Source of the DNA: an uncultured Fretibacterium sp.
GTDB taxonomy: Bacteria; Synergistota; Synergistia; Synergistales; Aminobacteriaceae
Length of the DNA stretch: 31,647 bases
Assembly (NCBI RefSeq): GCF_938030725.1
Contig: NZ_CALHIQ010000042.1
Location: forward strand, 1 to 31,647
Direction: 5' to 3'
The position numbers were made by a program, and so were the translations under genes. Under the pieces are notes generated by a model. That model searched no databases and was not told where the DNA came from. It saw nothing but the letters and a program-made list of their open reading frames with translations. Below, piece after piece: positions 1 to 8,698 of the stretch; within the stretch, counting starts at the first letter, position 1; each line of letters begins with the position of its first letter.

Positions 1-53
1 GCAGCTGACTCTTAATCAGCGGGTCGTGGGTTCGAGTCCCTCACAGTCCACCA
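1..53 (+). tRNA. tRNA-Lys(CTT), 3' part (5' end outside the window)
   Basis: The anticodon arm is intact: stem 4-8/16-20 encloses a 7-base loop with the anticodon CTT at 11-13, which reads the lysine codon AAG. The T arm has the loop TTCGAGT (31-37) on a stem with one T-T mismatch. The 3' acceptor strand ACAGTCC (43-49), discriminator A50 and an encoded CCA (51-53) follow. The acceptor 5' strand and D arm lie before base 1. A rho-independent terminator follows about 40 bases downstream, so this is the last gene of its transcript. Confidence 0.93.
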
Positions 54-90
54 TTACCTTTTTTACGAACGTCCAAAATCGTCTAAAAAG

Positions 91-116
91 CCCGCTGCGA
101 AGCGGGTTTTTCTTTT
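91..116 (+). terminator. Rho-independent terminator of tRNA-Lys
   Basis: The stem CCCGCT (91-96) / AGCGGG (101-106) has a GCGA tetraloop and is followed directly by a T-rich tract (107-116). It lies 38 bases past the tRNA 3' end. Confidence 0.9.
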
Positions 117-346
117 GCCTTCGCTCAATGAAAGTCCACCCTGATGGGCTACAATCCATCGCTGATTTTTTAATCTGTTCGTGATAAAAATAATTGACGA
201 TTACGGGCGGTGCGTCGGAGGGACACTTGCCCCGGCGAACCGGTGCGTCCAACCATCTTGCATGATGAGGTAGACTATACGCATAGCCTTTTGCTAGGGA
301 ACGCGGCATGTTCCCTGATTGCGGGGCGGGAATGGAGATGCGCAGG

Positions 347-2842
347 ATGAATGACGAGGCAGATGCGCCAAGGGAGATTCAGGTCCGAGGTGCGCGGGTG
401 CATAACCTGAAGAATATCGACGTGAACATACCGCTGAACCGGATCGTCGGAATCGCGGGGGTGTCTGGGTCCGGCAAGTCGTCGCTCGCGCTCGGCGTCT
501 TGTACGCCGAAGGGTCAAGGCGCTACCTGGAGGCGCTGTCCGCCTACACGCGCAGGCGCATGACGCAGGCGGCGAAGGCGGACGTCGACGAAGTGCTCTA
601 CGTGCCCGCGTCCCTTGCGTTGCACCAGAGGCCGGGCGTTCCGGGCATTCGTTCTACCTTTGGAACGGGAACGGAGCTCCTGAACAGCGTCCGGCTGATG
701 TATTCGAGATTGGCGAACCACGTCTGTCCCAACGGACACGTGCAGGAGCCCACGCTTGCGGTCGCGGCGGAGCAGGAGCTGGTTTGCCCCGTCTGCGGGG
801 AGCGGGTTCAGGCGCCGTCGGCTGAGGAGCTTTCCTTTAACGGTCAGGGGGCCTGCGAGCGCTGCGGGGGCACGGGCATGGTGCGGACGGTGGACGAGGC
901 GACGCTTGTGCCGGATGAGTCCCTCACCATAGACGAGGGAGCCGTTGCCCCCTGGAACAGCCTGATGTGGTCCCTCATGACCGACGTCTGCCGGGCCATG
1001 GGAGTGCGCACGAACGTGCCGTTTAAATATCTCTCGGATCAGGAGAAGGACCTCGTCTATCACGGCCCCGCCGAGAAGCGGCACATCCTGTACAAGGCAA
1101 AGAACTCCAACGTGGCGGGCGAAATGGATTTCACGTATTACAACGCCACCTATACGGTGGAGAACGCGCTCGCTAAGGTCAGGGACGAAAAGGGCATGAA
1201 GCGCGTGGAAAAGTTCCTCAAGGAGGAAATCTGTCCGGAATGTGGCGGCAGCAGACTGTCCGAAAGGGCGCGGCAGCCCAAATTGCGCGGAGTGTCCTTG
1301 GATGAGGTCTGCAGGATGCCCCTGTCGGAGCTCCTCCAGTGGGTTGAGGCCGTGCCGGGCTCCCTTCCGGGAGAAATGCAGCCCATGGCGAACAGCATCT
1401 GCGAGTCCTTCCGCACGGCGGCGCGACGGCTGATGGATTTGGGGCTCGCCTATTTGTCCCTTGACCGTGCGGCGTCCACGCTTTCCACGGGGGAACGTCA
1501 GAGGATGCAGCTTGCCCGTGCGGTGCGAAACCGGACGACGGGCGTGTTGTACGTGCTGGACGAGCCGTCCATTGGGCTGCATCCGGCCAATATCGCAGGG
1601 CTGAACGCCGTCATGCACGATCTTGTGGCGGACGGCAATTCCGTCCTGCTCGTCGATCACGACATGCAGGTTCTGAAGGAGGCCGATTGGCTCATCGAGA
1701 TGGGGCCGCAGGCGGGTGCTGAGGGCGGCAGGGTCATCGCGGAGGGCACGATCGCGGACGTAGAGGAGAACGTGGCCTCTCAGATCGGGGCGTTCCTTGC
1801 GAGAGGGCGGAGGGTTGAGCGGGAACGCCCCCTCCGTCCCGACGGAACGTTTGCCGAAGGGACGATACGCCTTGTGACTTCCGCGATCCATACCGTCAAG
1901 CCCCTTCAGGTGGCCATTCCCAGGGGACGGCTTACCGTGGTGACGGGCGTGTCCGGGTCCGGCAAGACGACGATGGTGCTGGAGAGCCTCGTCCCTGCGC
2001 TGGAGTCCGTGACGCAGGGAAGGAAGGTGCCGGAGCACGTCGTCGAGGTGGCGGCTGAAGGCATCGAGCACGTCAAGCTGATCGACGCAACGCCCATAGG
2101 CGTCAACGTCCGCTCTACGGTGGCGACCTACGCGAACGTCCACGATGAGCTGCGGAAGGTCTATGCGCACACGCAGGATGCAAGGCAGCACGGCTTCAAA
2201 TCCGGGGACTTTTCGTACAACACGGGGAGCTTGCGGTGTCCCGTCTGCGATGGGACCGGCTCCATCAGTCTGGACGTGCAGTTCCTGCCGGACGTGGAGG
2301 TTCCGTGCCCGGATTGCCGCGGGTCGAGGTATGCGAAGGTGGCCTACCAGGTCAGGCACACGAATGGCGCCGGTGTTTCCCGTTCCCTGCCGGAGCTGAT
2401 GGATATGGACGTGAGCGCCGCGCTTGAGTTCTGCAGGGAGATGAAAACCATCCGGTCCAAGCTGCGGGTGCTGCAGAGCCTCGGCCTTGGCTACCTCAGG
2501 CTGGGCGAAGATACGCCGGGCCTTTCCGGCGGCGAGGCCCAGAGGCTGAAACTGGCGAGCGAGATGGGAAGGGAGCAGGCCGATTCCGTGTTCGTCTTTG
2601 ACGAGCCCACGATCGGGCTGCACCCGCTGGACGTGCAGACCCTGCTCAACGTGTTTCAGACGCTCATAAAGAACGGGGCGACCGTGATCGTGATCGAACA
2701 CGACCTCGACGTGATCCGCAACGCGGACCACGTCATCGACATGGGGCCGGGAGGCGGGGAAGCGGGCGGTACGATCGTGGCGACCGGCACGCCGCGCGAG
2801 ATCAGGGAGGACGCAAGGAGCGTGACCGGAAGGTACTTGTAG
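347..2842 (+). CDS. UvrA-like ABC ATPase without the UvrB-binding domain
   Basis: This is a duplicated ABC-class ATPase of the UvrA family (831 aa from this start), expected to bind DNA in the cytoplasm. The first half has Walker A GVSGSGKSS (K44), zinc-type Cys pairs C127, C147/C150, C170/C173 and C296/C299, signature STGERQR (380-386) and Walker B DEPS (D405). The second half has Walker A K540, Cys pairs C631/C634 and C654/C657, signature LSGGEAQR (726-733) and DEPT (D752). In canonical UvrA (about 940 aa) roughly 110 residues between the first CPxxH-like and the CPxC motif form the UvrB-binding domain. Here that gap is only about 20 residues, so the domain is absent. That fits the UvrA2/DrrC-like branch, linked to drug or DNA-ligand tolerance, better than core excision repair. 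The start at 347 has GGAG at 334-337; ATGs at 308, 332 and 338 are in frame. Confidence 0.92.
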   Translation: MNDEADAPREIQVRGARVHNLKNIDVNIPLNRIVGIAGVSGSGKSSLALGVLYAEGSRRYLEALSAYTRRRMTQAAKADVDEVLYVPASLALHQRPGVPGIRSTFGTGTELLNSVRLMYSRLANHVCPNGHVQEPTLAVAAEQELVCPVCGERVQAPSAEELSFNGQGACERCGGTGMVRTVDEATLVPDESLTIDEGAVAPWNSLMWSLMTDVCRAMGVRTNVPFKYLSDQEKDLVYHGPAEKRHILYKAKNSNVAGEMDFTYYNATYTVENALAKVRDEKGMKRVEKFLKEEICPECGGSRLSERARQPKLRGVSLDEVCRMPLSELLQWVEAVPGSLPGEMQPMANSICESFRTAARRLMDLGLAYLSLDRAASTLSTGERQRMQLARAVRNRTTGVLYVLDEPSIGLHPANIAGLNAVMHDLVADGNSVLLVDHDMQVLKEADWLIEMGPQAGAEGGRVIAEGTIADVEENVASQIGAFLARGRRVERERPLRPDGTFAEGTIRLVTSAIHTVKPLQVAIPRGRLTVVTGVSGSGKTTMVLESLVPALESVTQGRKVPEHVVEVAAEGIEHVKLIDATPIGVNVRSTVATYANVHDELRKVYAHTQDARQHGFKSGDFSYNTGSLRCPVCDGTGSISLDVQFLPDVEVPCPDCRGSRYAKVAYQVRHTNGAGVSRSLPELMDMDVSAALEFCREMKTIRSKLRVLQSLGLGYLRLGEDTPGLSGGEAQRLKLASEMGREQADSVFVFDEPTIGLHPLDVQTLLNVFQTLIKNGATVIVIEHDLDVIRNADHVIDMGPGGGEAGGTIVATGTPREIREDARSVTGRYL

Positions 2843-2941
2843 CCGCGGCAGGGGCGTCCGGGACTTTTTCTAACGCGATGCCGATCGGCGGCACGGCGGG
2901 GAATGGGCCGGAGGCCGTGGTCTGGACTGGAGGCGCTTTCA

Positions 2942-4870
2942 ATGGCCGAGAGGATGAAAATGGAATGGGCGGACGGGATCGCCCGCAACGTAGAACGGAT
3001 CGGAGCGCTGTTCCCCGGCTGCGTGACGGAGGCGCGGGGCGCGGACGGCAGGCTCAGGGCGGCGATCGACTTCGAGCGGCTTCGTCAGGAGCTCTCCGAC
3101 GAGGCGATCGCGGGGGACGAGGCCTATGCGTTCACGTGGGTGGGAAAGAGGGCGGCCATCGCCGAGGCGAACCGGCCCATCCGAAAGACGCTCCGCCCCT
3201 GCCCGGAGGACAGCGTGGACTGGGACGCGACGGAGAACCTCTACATCGAGGGGGACAACCTCGACGTGCTGAAGCTCCTGCAGGAGAGCTACCTCGGAAA
3301 GGTCAAGATGATCTACATCGACCCTCCGTACAACACGGGGTCGGATCGCTTCGTCTACTCCGATGCCTTCGCCGTCAGCACGGAGGAATACCTGGAGCGA
3401 AGCGGCGCGAAGGGCGAGGATGGGACGGTCCTCTTCAGAGAAAACAACCCCGCTAACCCAAGGTTTCACTCGGACTGGCTCTCCATGATGTACCCCCGGC
3501 TCTTGTTGGCGCGGAACCTGTTGAGCGACGACGGGGTGATCTTTATCTCGATCGACGAGAACGAGGTCAGCAACCTGCAGAAGCTCTGCAATGAGGCGTT
3601 CGGCGAGAGAAACTACGCGGCGACCTTCCTCTGGACCAGGACCAGCACTCCGCCCGCGCTCTCCTGTAAGTGCCGAAAGACCGTGGAATACGTGCTGGCA
3701 TACGAGAAGAGGCGGAGCGCACTCAAGTACTTTGGCGCGCCCCTCGACGGCGGCGACGCCCCCCTCCTGAACGCCGGGAATCCCGAAAAGACGCTCCGGT
3801 TCCCACAGGGCAGCATTCGCTTCCCCTTCCTCCGCGACGGGCTCATCCCTGCCGGCGAGAAGGGCAGGGTCCGGCTGTTGGACGAGCTGCGCGTGGAGGA
3901 CGGCCTGAACGCCAACGCGGTCCGACTCGTCGGGGAGTTCAAGTGGGAGCAGGCGACCCTGGAGGCAGAGGTCAGGCGCGGGACCTGTTTCGTCGTCAAG
4001 TCTGACCGTTTTTCCATCCGCTTTCAAAGGCAGGAGCTGGAGGGCGCCTACAAGACGCCGACCAACTTCCTGAAGGTCGAGCTCAACCGGGAGGCCGCCG
4101 TGGGGACGAACGAAACGGCGGTCCGGGAGCTGGAGGAGCTGGGCCTTGGGAAATGTTTCGACTACGCGAAGCCGCTTTCCCTGGTTCAGGCGCTGACAAG
4201 GATGGTCTGCGCTCAGGACAAGGAGGCCCTCGTCCTGGACTTCTTCTCCGGCTCCGGGACCACGGCGGACGCCATCATGAGGATGAACGCCGAGGACGGC
4301 GGGCGCAGGAGGTTTATCCTGGTCCAGATTCCGGAGCGCACGCCCCCGGACACCATCGCGTTCAAGATGGGGTTCAAGGACATCGCCGAGCTGGGCAGGG
4401 AGCGCATTCGCCGTTCCGGCGCGCGAATCGGAGCGAAGGGACCGGACGGCGCGAGGAAGACGGACGTCGGGTTCCGCGTCCTCCGGCTGGACGAGAGCAA
4501 CATGAGGGACGTCTACTACGCCGCCGGAGAGTATCGCCAGAGCCTGCTCCCTGCGCTCGCGTCCAACGTAAAACCGGATCGCACGGACATGGACCTTCTA
4601 TTCGGCTGCCTGCTGGAGTGGGGGCTTCCGCTCTCCATGCCGCACCGCAGCGAGGAGGTGGAGGGCTGCAGGGTCCACACGTGGAACGAGGGGGACCTGA
4701 TTGCCTGCTTCGCCGAGGACGTGCCGGATTCCGTCGTCAGGGAGATCGCGAGGCGCAGGCCGCTTCGCGCCGTGTTCCGCGACGCGAGCTTCAGGGACAG
4801 CCCGTCCAGGATCAACGCCGTGGAGCTCTTCAAGGCGCTGGCGCCGACCGCGAGGCTCAAGGTCCTCTGA
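2942..4870 (+). CDS. mod: Type III restriction-modification system, DNA methyltransferase subunit (Mod)
   Basis: This is an adenine-N6 DNA methyltransferase (642 aa) of the type III Mod family. The catalytic motif DPPY is at 127-130 and precedes the SAM-binding motif FSGSGTT (435-441), which is the beta-class order. The stretch between them carries the likely target-recognition region. SDWLSMMYPRLLLAR and GVIFISIDENE are typical Mod motifs following DPPY. The start at 2942 has GGAGG (2929-2933) eight bases upstream; an in-frame ATG at 2903 lacks such a site. The gene sits 99 bases after the UvrA-like gene and 14 bases before the Res gene, so Mod and Res are probably co-transcribed. I saw no simple-sequence repeat that would indicate phase variation. 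It should methylate a short asymmetric site, whether alone or with Res. Confidence 0.95.
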   Translation: MAERMKMEWADGIARNVERIGALFPGCVTEARGADGRLRAAIDFERLRQELSDEAIAGDEAYAFTWVGKRAAIAEANRPIRKTLRPCPEDSVDWDATENLYIEGDNLDVLKLLQESYLGKVKMIYIDPPYNTGSDRFVYSDAFAVSTEEYLERSGAKGEDGTVLFRENNPANPRFHSDWLSMMYPRLLLARNLLSDDGVIFISIDENEVSNLQKLCNEAFGERNYAATFLWTRTSTPPALSCKCRKTVEYVLAYEKRRSALKYFGAPLDGGDAPLLNAGNPEKTLRFPQGSIRFPFLRDGLIPAGEKGRVRLLDELRVEDGLNANAVRLVGEFKWEQATLEAEVRRGTCFVVKSDRFSIRFQRQELEGAYKTPTNFLKVELNREAAVGTNETAVRELEELGLGKCFDYAKPLSLVQALTRMVCAQDKEALVLDFFSGSGTTADAIMRMNAEDGGRRRFILVQIPERTPPDTIAFKMGFKDIAELGRERIRRSGARIGAKGPDGARKTDVGFRVLRLDESNMRDVYYAAGEYRQSLLPALASNVKPDRTDMDLLFGCLLEWGLPLSMPHRSEEVEGCRVHTWNEGDLIACFAEDVPDSVVREIARRRPLRAVFRDASFRDSPSRINAVELFKALAPTARLKVL

Positions 4871-4884
4871 GGGAGGGGGGTGCG

Positions 4885-7305
4885 GTGAAACTTCGGTTCC
4901 GACGCCAGAAGTTCCAGGAGGACGCGGCCAGGGCGGTCGCGGACGTGTTCGCCGGGCAGCCGTATCGAGCGCCGGCAAACGGGGGTGCGGGAGAGCCGCG
5001 GCTGCCGCGGGAGGGCTGCATCGGGTGGAGCAACCTGCCTGTCGTCCCGGAGCTGACCGATGCGCGGGTCCTGGAGAACCTGCGGAGGGTGCAGAGCGCC
5101 AACCGGATCAAGCCGTCCGAGAGGCTGGAGGGGCGCTACAACCTCACGGTCGAGATGGAGACGGGAACCGGAAAGACCTACACCTACATCAAGACCCTCT
5201 ATGAGCTGAACGGGCGGTACGGCTGGAGCAAGTTCATCGTCGTCGTCCCCAGCGTTGCGATCCGCGAGGGCGTCTACAAGTCCTTTCAGGTCATGCAGGA
5301 CCATTTCGCGGAGGAGTACGGGAGGAGGGTCCGATACTTCGTCTACGACTCCGTGCAGATGGCGGAGATCGACCGGTTTGCGTCGGATCGCTCCATCGAC
5401 GTCATGATCATCAACGCGCAGGCCTTCAATGCGAGGGGGAAGGACGCGCGTCGCATTCACATGAGGCTTGACGAGTTCCGGTCGAGGAGGCCGATCGAGG
5501 TCATCGCCGGGACCCATCCGATCGTGATCATCGACGAGCCTCAGTCCGTCGAGGGCAGGCGGACCAGAGAGGGTCTGAGGCAGTTCAACCCCATGATGAC
5601 GCTGCGCTACTCCGCAACCCACCGGCCCGACAGCCTCTACAACCTGGTCTATCGGCTGGGCGCGATGGAGGCCTACAACGAACGGCTGGTGAAGCGAATT
5701 GCCGTCAAGGGCATCGCGGAAGCAGAGGGCGCCGCGACGGAGGGCTACGTCTACCTTCAGGGCCTCAACCTCTCCAGGGCGGCGGCCCCCACCGCGACGG
5801 TTCAGTTCGATTTCAGGGGGACGTCGGGCGTTCGGCAGGTTACGAGGACGGCGGGCGTCGGCTACGACCTCTACGAGCGCTCCGGCAGGCTGGAGGAGTA
5901 CCGGGACGGCTTCGTCGTGAAGTCCATCGACGGCCGGGACAACTCCGTGGAGTTCCTGAACGGCGTCAGGCTCTGCGCCGGAGAGGCGGTCGGCCGGCTG
6001 AACGAGGACCGGCTGCGCCGCATCCAGATCCGCGAAACGATCCTCTCCCACATCGAGCGGGAGCGGCGGCTGTTCCGCAGGGGCATCAAGGTGCTGTCCC
6101 TCTTCTTCATCGACGAGGTCGCGCACTACCGGGAGTACGACACCGACGGATGGCCCCAAAACGGCCTTTTTGCGCGGATGTTCGAGGAGGAGTATCGGGA
6201 CGTCGTTTCCGCGACGCGGGGCGGTCCGGGTGAGGAGGAGTACATGGCGTATTTGGAGGCGATTGCGCCGGACAGCACCCACGCCGGATACTTCTCCGTC
6301 GACAGACGGGGGCGTATGACCAACGGCAGCCTGAGCGACAGGCGGGAGCGTACCTCGGACGACGTCGACGCCTACGACCTAATCATGAGGGACAAGGAGC
6401 GCCTTCTTGACCTCGACCCCAGGCGGTCGCCGGTGCGCTTCATCTTCTCCCACTCCGCTCTGCGCGAGGGCTGGGACAACCCCAACGTCTTTCAGATCTG
6501 CACGCTGAAACGAAGCGGAAGCGAGGTCCGTAAGCGTCAGGAGGTGGGGCGCGGCCTGCGCCTCTGCGTCAACCAGGACGGGGAGCGCATGGACGCGGAG
6601 GCCCTCGGAGATGAGGTCCATGACGTCAACGTGCTCACGATCATCGCCAGCGAGAGCTACGACCGCTTTGCGCGGGGGCTGCAGGCAGAGCTTGCGGATG
6701 AAGCTGAGGGCGTGGCTGAGGCGGTCGTCGCGAATCCCGACGCCACCTGCGGCGTCCGTGTGTTGCAGCCGGAGGACGCCCGCAACGGCCGCACAGAACC
6801 GACCATTGAACCAGAGAGACCCGTCATGATGTGTTCCGGCGTCGACGAGAAGCCGGTCCACTCGGTGGTCTTCGAGGCCGATGAATTGATCCGGAGGGCG
6901 GTCCGCGCGCTGAACGGGGGGCTGCGCCTCCCAAAGGCCCTCGCCCGCGTCGAGTCCGGCGTCCTGGGGACGATGGCGTCGAAGGAGGCCCTGCGTTCCG
7001 GGACCTCGTTCGTGAAGGAGGGGGTCGAGGCCTACGAGGCCTCTGGCGGGGCGGGAGCTCGGAGCGTGAAGTACGACCTGATCGGCAGGCTGGCCGAGGC
7101 CACCGACCTCACCAGACGGGATGTCGTTGCCGTCCTCACCGGAATCGAGGCGCCCGTCTTCGATCAGTTCAGGGACGCCCCGGAGGATTTCATCCTGAGG
7201 GCCGCATCTCTGATCAACGGTGAGAAGGCCACGATGACAGGCGAACGAGGCGCTGTCTGCGACGCGGCGGACGGCGATCGGACGTTGCGGGGTGATGCTC
7301 CCTGA
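4885..7305 (+). CDS. res: Type III restriction enzyme Res subunit, C-terminally truncated
   Basis: This is the SF2 helicase/translocase subunit of a type III restriction system. It shows Walker A GTGKT (94-98), DEPQ (217-220), SAT (243-245) and motif VI QEVGRGLR (552-559), preceded by SALREGWDNPN. The start is GTG 4885 with a strong GGGAGGGGGG site; an open frame continues upstream inside mod but reads mod in another frame. The product is about 806 aa, whereas family members are commonly 900-1000 aa with a C-terminal PD-(D/E)xK nuclease. Here the protein stops just after ASLINGEKA, the point where homologues run on into the nuclease part, and no D...ExK motif is visible. The last 25 residues look like a decayed continuation. 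The system may therefore modify but not cut. Helicase assignment is firm; loss of cleavage is inferred. Confidence 0.93.
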   Translation: MKLRFRRQKFQEDAARAVADVFAGQPYRAPANGGAGEPRLPREGCIGWSNLPVVPELTDARVLENLRRVQSANRIKPSERLEGRYNLTVEMETGTGKTYTYIKTLYELNGRYGWSKFIVVVPSVAIREGVYKSFQVMQDHFAEEYGRRVRYFVYDSVQMAEIDRFASDRSIDVMIINAQAFNARGKDARRIHMRLDEFRSRRPIEVIAGTHPIVIIDEPQSVEGRRTREGLRQFNPMMTLRYSATHRPDSLYNLVYRLGAMEAYNERLVKRIAVKGIAEAEGAATEGYVYLQGLNLSRAAAPTATVQFDFRGTSGVRQVTRTAGVGYDLYERSGRLEEYRDGFVVKSIDGRDNSVEFLNGVRLCAGEAVGRLNEDRLRRIQIRETILSHIERERRLFRRGIKVLSLFFIDEVAHYREYDTDGWPQNGLFARMFEEEYRDVVSATRGGPGEEEYMAYLEAIAPDSTHAGYFSVDRRGRMTNGSLSDRRERTSDDVDAYDLIMRDKERLLDLDPRRSPVRFIFSHSALREGWDNPNVFQICTLKRSGSEVRKRQEVGRGLRLCVNQDGERMDAEALGDEVHDVNVLTIIASESYDRFARGLQAELADEAEGVAEAVVANPDATCGVRVLQPEDARNGRTEPTIEPERPVMMCSGVDEKPVHSVVFEADELIRRAVRALNGGLRLPKALARVESGVLGTMASKEALRSGTSFVKEGVEAYEASGGAGARSVKYDLIGRLAEATDLTRRDVVAVLTGIEAPVFDQFRDAPEDFILRAASLINGEKATMTGERGAVCDAADGDRTLRGDAP

Positions 7306-7426
7306 CGGCTTAGATTGAGTCGCATCGCGGTGGACGAAGGCACGCCGGGATATCTCCGACGTGTCGGGAAACGATCCGCTGCACGTTTACGTCAAGTTTG
7401 ATAGTGCCTCGCCCAATCCGCGCTCC
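7306..7426 (+). pseudogene. Possible remnant of the Res nuclease domain
   Basis: Past the Res stop, a different frame (from about 7361) reads SGNDPLHVYVKFD up to about 7402. Type III Res nuclease domains contain a VYVKLP-like strand shortly before their catalytic Asp, so this could be a leftover after deletion and frameshift. The match is only five or six residues and may be chance. Nothing else is seen in this gap, which ends at the stop codon of the convergent GrpB-family gene. Confidence 0.25.
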
Positions 7427-7993
7427 TTAGTACCTTGCGCCATAGCGCTGCCTTGCCAGGCTGGTGTATTTTTTTATGAAGTCCCCCTTGGCTTCGGTGT
7501 AGCCGTCCCGATCGTGTTCAAACCGTCTCCATAGCGATAACTTCAACGCCTCGTAGGCCTTTGCGACGGCGGGGAATTCCCGCAGATAATCCCTGAAGTA
7601 CAGCTCGTCGTTATCCCCCCAGAGGCGAACGTGAAGGTGAAAGACCTTCCGGGCGAAGCCGCTGGGGGTGTAACCCTTGTTCATCGAAACCCGGTGAGCG
7701 CTCCGGCTCATGCACCGCCAGTCCTTTTGAAGGAGCCGCTTTTCGACGTTGTTCAGGTCGTCATCGCTCCCGACTTCCAGCAGGATGTCAACGATGTTTT
7801 TTGCCCAGATGTCGGGGACGGCCGTGCTCCCGACGTGGGAGATTCGCTTAACCGTTTCGCGCGGGAGCAGCGCTGTGAGGTTGCTCTCTTCCTCAACGTA
7901 CCAATCGTTCCATCCCTCATGATGCCGGACGAGGAAGATGGGGAACAGTTGCCACAGCTCCTTCAGGCTCATTTCCTCCAATTTTCTGTCCAT
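7427..7993 (-). CDS. GrpB family protein (UPF0157)
   Basis: This 188-aa protein has the GrpB signature HVGSTAVPDIWAKNIVDIL, which resembles a nucleotidyltransferase-like fold with GS and D motifs. Members are often annotated as GrpB or found fused to dephospho-CoA kinase; their reaction is not established. RVSMNKGYTPSG and FHLHV are further family blocks. The start has GGAGAGG six bases upstream. It converges on the truncated Res gene and lies 36 bases downstream of the ParE-type toxin gene on the same strand, with which it may be co-transcribed. It could act on small molecules or nucleotides, but the sequence does not say which. This is a common cargo gene of accessory regions. Confidence 0.88.
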   Translation of the reverse strand: MDRKLEEMSLKELWQLFPIFLVRHHEGWNDWYVEEESNLTALLPRETVKRISHVGSTAVPDIWAKNIVDILLEVGSDDDLNNVEKRLLQKDWRCMSRSAHRVSMNKGYTPSGFARKVFHLHVRLWGDNDELYFRDYLREFPAVAKAYEALKLSLWRRFEHDRDGYTEAKGDFIKKYTSLARQRYGARY

Positions 7994-8029
7994 TTTTGCC
8001 TCTCCGCTCGCCCGTTTCCAAAATTTGAT

Positions 8030-8329
8030 TTAAAATTCGCTCCGCGAATAGCGCACGGTTACGATATGTACCTCTCGTTTCTCCTTATGCACACGATAAA
8101 TGATGGTATAATTCTTGACGAACAACTGACGATAGCCCTGATTGGCATAGGCCCCGATACGGCGGACAGGCTCCCTTTCCGGAAACTGCTCCAAACTGAA
8201 GATAGCGTCCTCCAAGCTAGTAAGCAGATTTTCAGCCGTTCCTTGTACCATAAGATTTTTGGCGATATAGGAATAGATACCGTCTAAATCCCGATATGCG
8301 CGGGGATATATTTTGACGGCATATTTCAT
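8030..8329 (-). CDS. RelE/ParE-family toxin of a type II toxin-antitoxin pair
   Basis: This 99-aa protein has the ParE/RelE plasmid-stabilisation fold pattern: an N-terminal strand YAVKIYPRA, two helices (YRDLDGIYSYIAKNL; LLTSLEDAIFSLEQFP) and a C-terminal sheet ending in YTIIYRVHKE and VHIVTVRYSR. The helical hairpin with FPE(R)EPVR is typical of the family. RelE-like members cleave mRNA on the ribosome and ParE-like members poison gyrase; the sequence alone does not decide. The start codon overlaps the antitoxin stop by four bases (ATGA), the usual translational coupling. The antitoxin is upstream in the operon, which is the standard order. Confidence 0.9.
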   Translation of the reverse strand: MKYAVKIYPRAYRDLDGIYSYIAKNLMVQGTAENLLTSLEDAIFSLEQFPEREPVRRIGAYANQGYRQLFVKNYTIIYRVHKEKREVHIVTVRYSRSEF

Positions 8330-8589
8330 AAGTTGTGCTTCCTTCGGAGAGGAGGTAAGGCTTCACGGGCGTCAAGAAGTTTTCCACCCTCCGCAACTTC
8401 CTGTTCCGCTTCTCGGATCGCTGCGTCTGTGTCTACGTTTTCCATCAATTCCTCGTAGGCTTCGATACTCAACACAACCAGGTCACCATAGCCATTTTTT
8501 GTGATAAAAACAGGCTCTTTCCTCGCATGACAAAGCTCAGAAATCTCGTTTGTGTTGCGCAGGTCTGTAATCGGTCGGATTTGCGGCAT
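8326..8589 (-). CDS. Phd/YefM-family antitoxin
   Basis: This 87-aa protein matches Phd/YefM antitoxins. The N-terminal MPQIRPITDLRN forms the DNA-binding start of the fold, followed by a helix (EISELCHARKEPVFITKNG) and YGDLVVLSIEAYEEL. The charged C-terminus (about 55-87) would wrap the toxin. It is expected to neutralise the toxin encoded at 8030-8329 and to repress its own promoter. A purine-rich site (GAGAGGGGG) precedes the start, and a good promoter with a direct repeat lies just upstream (8615-8643). Confidence 0.9.
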   Translation of the reverse strand: MPQIRPITDLRNTNEISELCHARKEPVFITKNGYGDLVVLSIEAYEELMENVDTDAAIREAEQEVAEGGKLLDAREALPPLRRKHNL

Positions 8590-8614
8590 GTTTTAGCCCC
8601 CTCTCTTGCTCATT

Positions 8615-8643
8615 ATTATGTCATGATTATGTACAAAGTTCAA
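8615..8643 (-). promoter_or_regulatory. Promoter of the toxin-antitoxin operon, with repeated ACATAAT
   Basis: On the minus strand there is a -35 TTGAAC (8638-8643), a 17-base spacer and a -10 CATAAT (8615-8620), 26 bases before the antitoxin start. The heptamer ACATAAT occurs twice, once in the spacer and once over the -10, separated by CATG. It could be the antitoxin's operator; that role is inferred. Confidence 0.6.
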
Positions 8644-8698
8644 GGGCAATATGCCTGACCAGTGAAATATTTACTGATACGGCACTTGTTTTTTTCGC

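Noticed and set aside
1..53. tRNA-Lys as attachment site of an integrated island
   Set aside because: No integrase gene and no second copy of the tRNA 3' end were found in the window. A partial match (GAGTCCCTCAC) near 915 is inside the UvrA-like gene and looks like chance.
515..2731. Long open frame (about 738 codons) antisense to the UvrA-like gene
   Set aside because: High G+C content keeps the opposite strand open. The translation has no recognisable domain and the plus-strand gene has clear motifs throughout.
4153..4884. N-terminal extension of Res by 244 codons
   Set aside because: It reads the mod coding sequence in another frame. GTG 4885, with a strong ribosome-binding site just after the mod stop, is the natural start.
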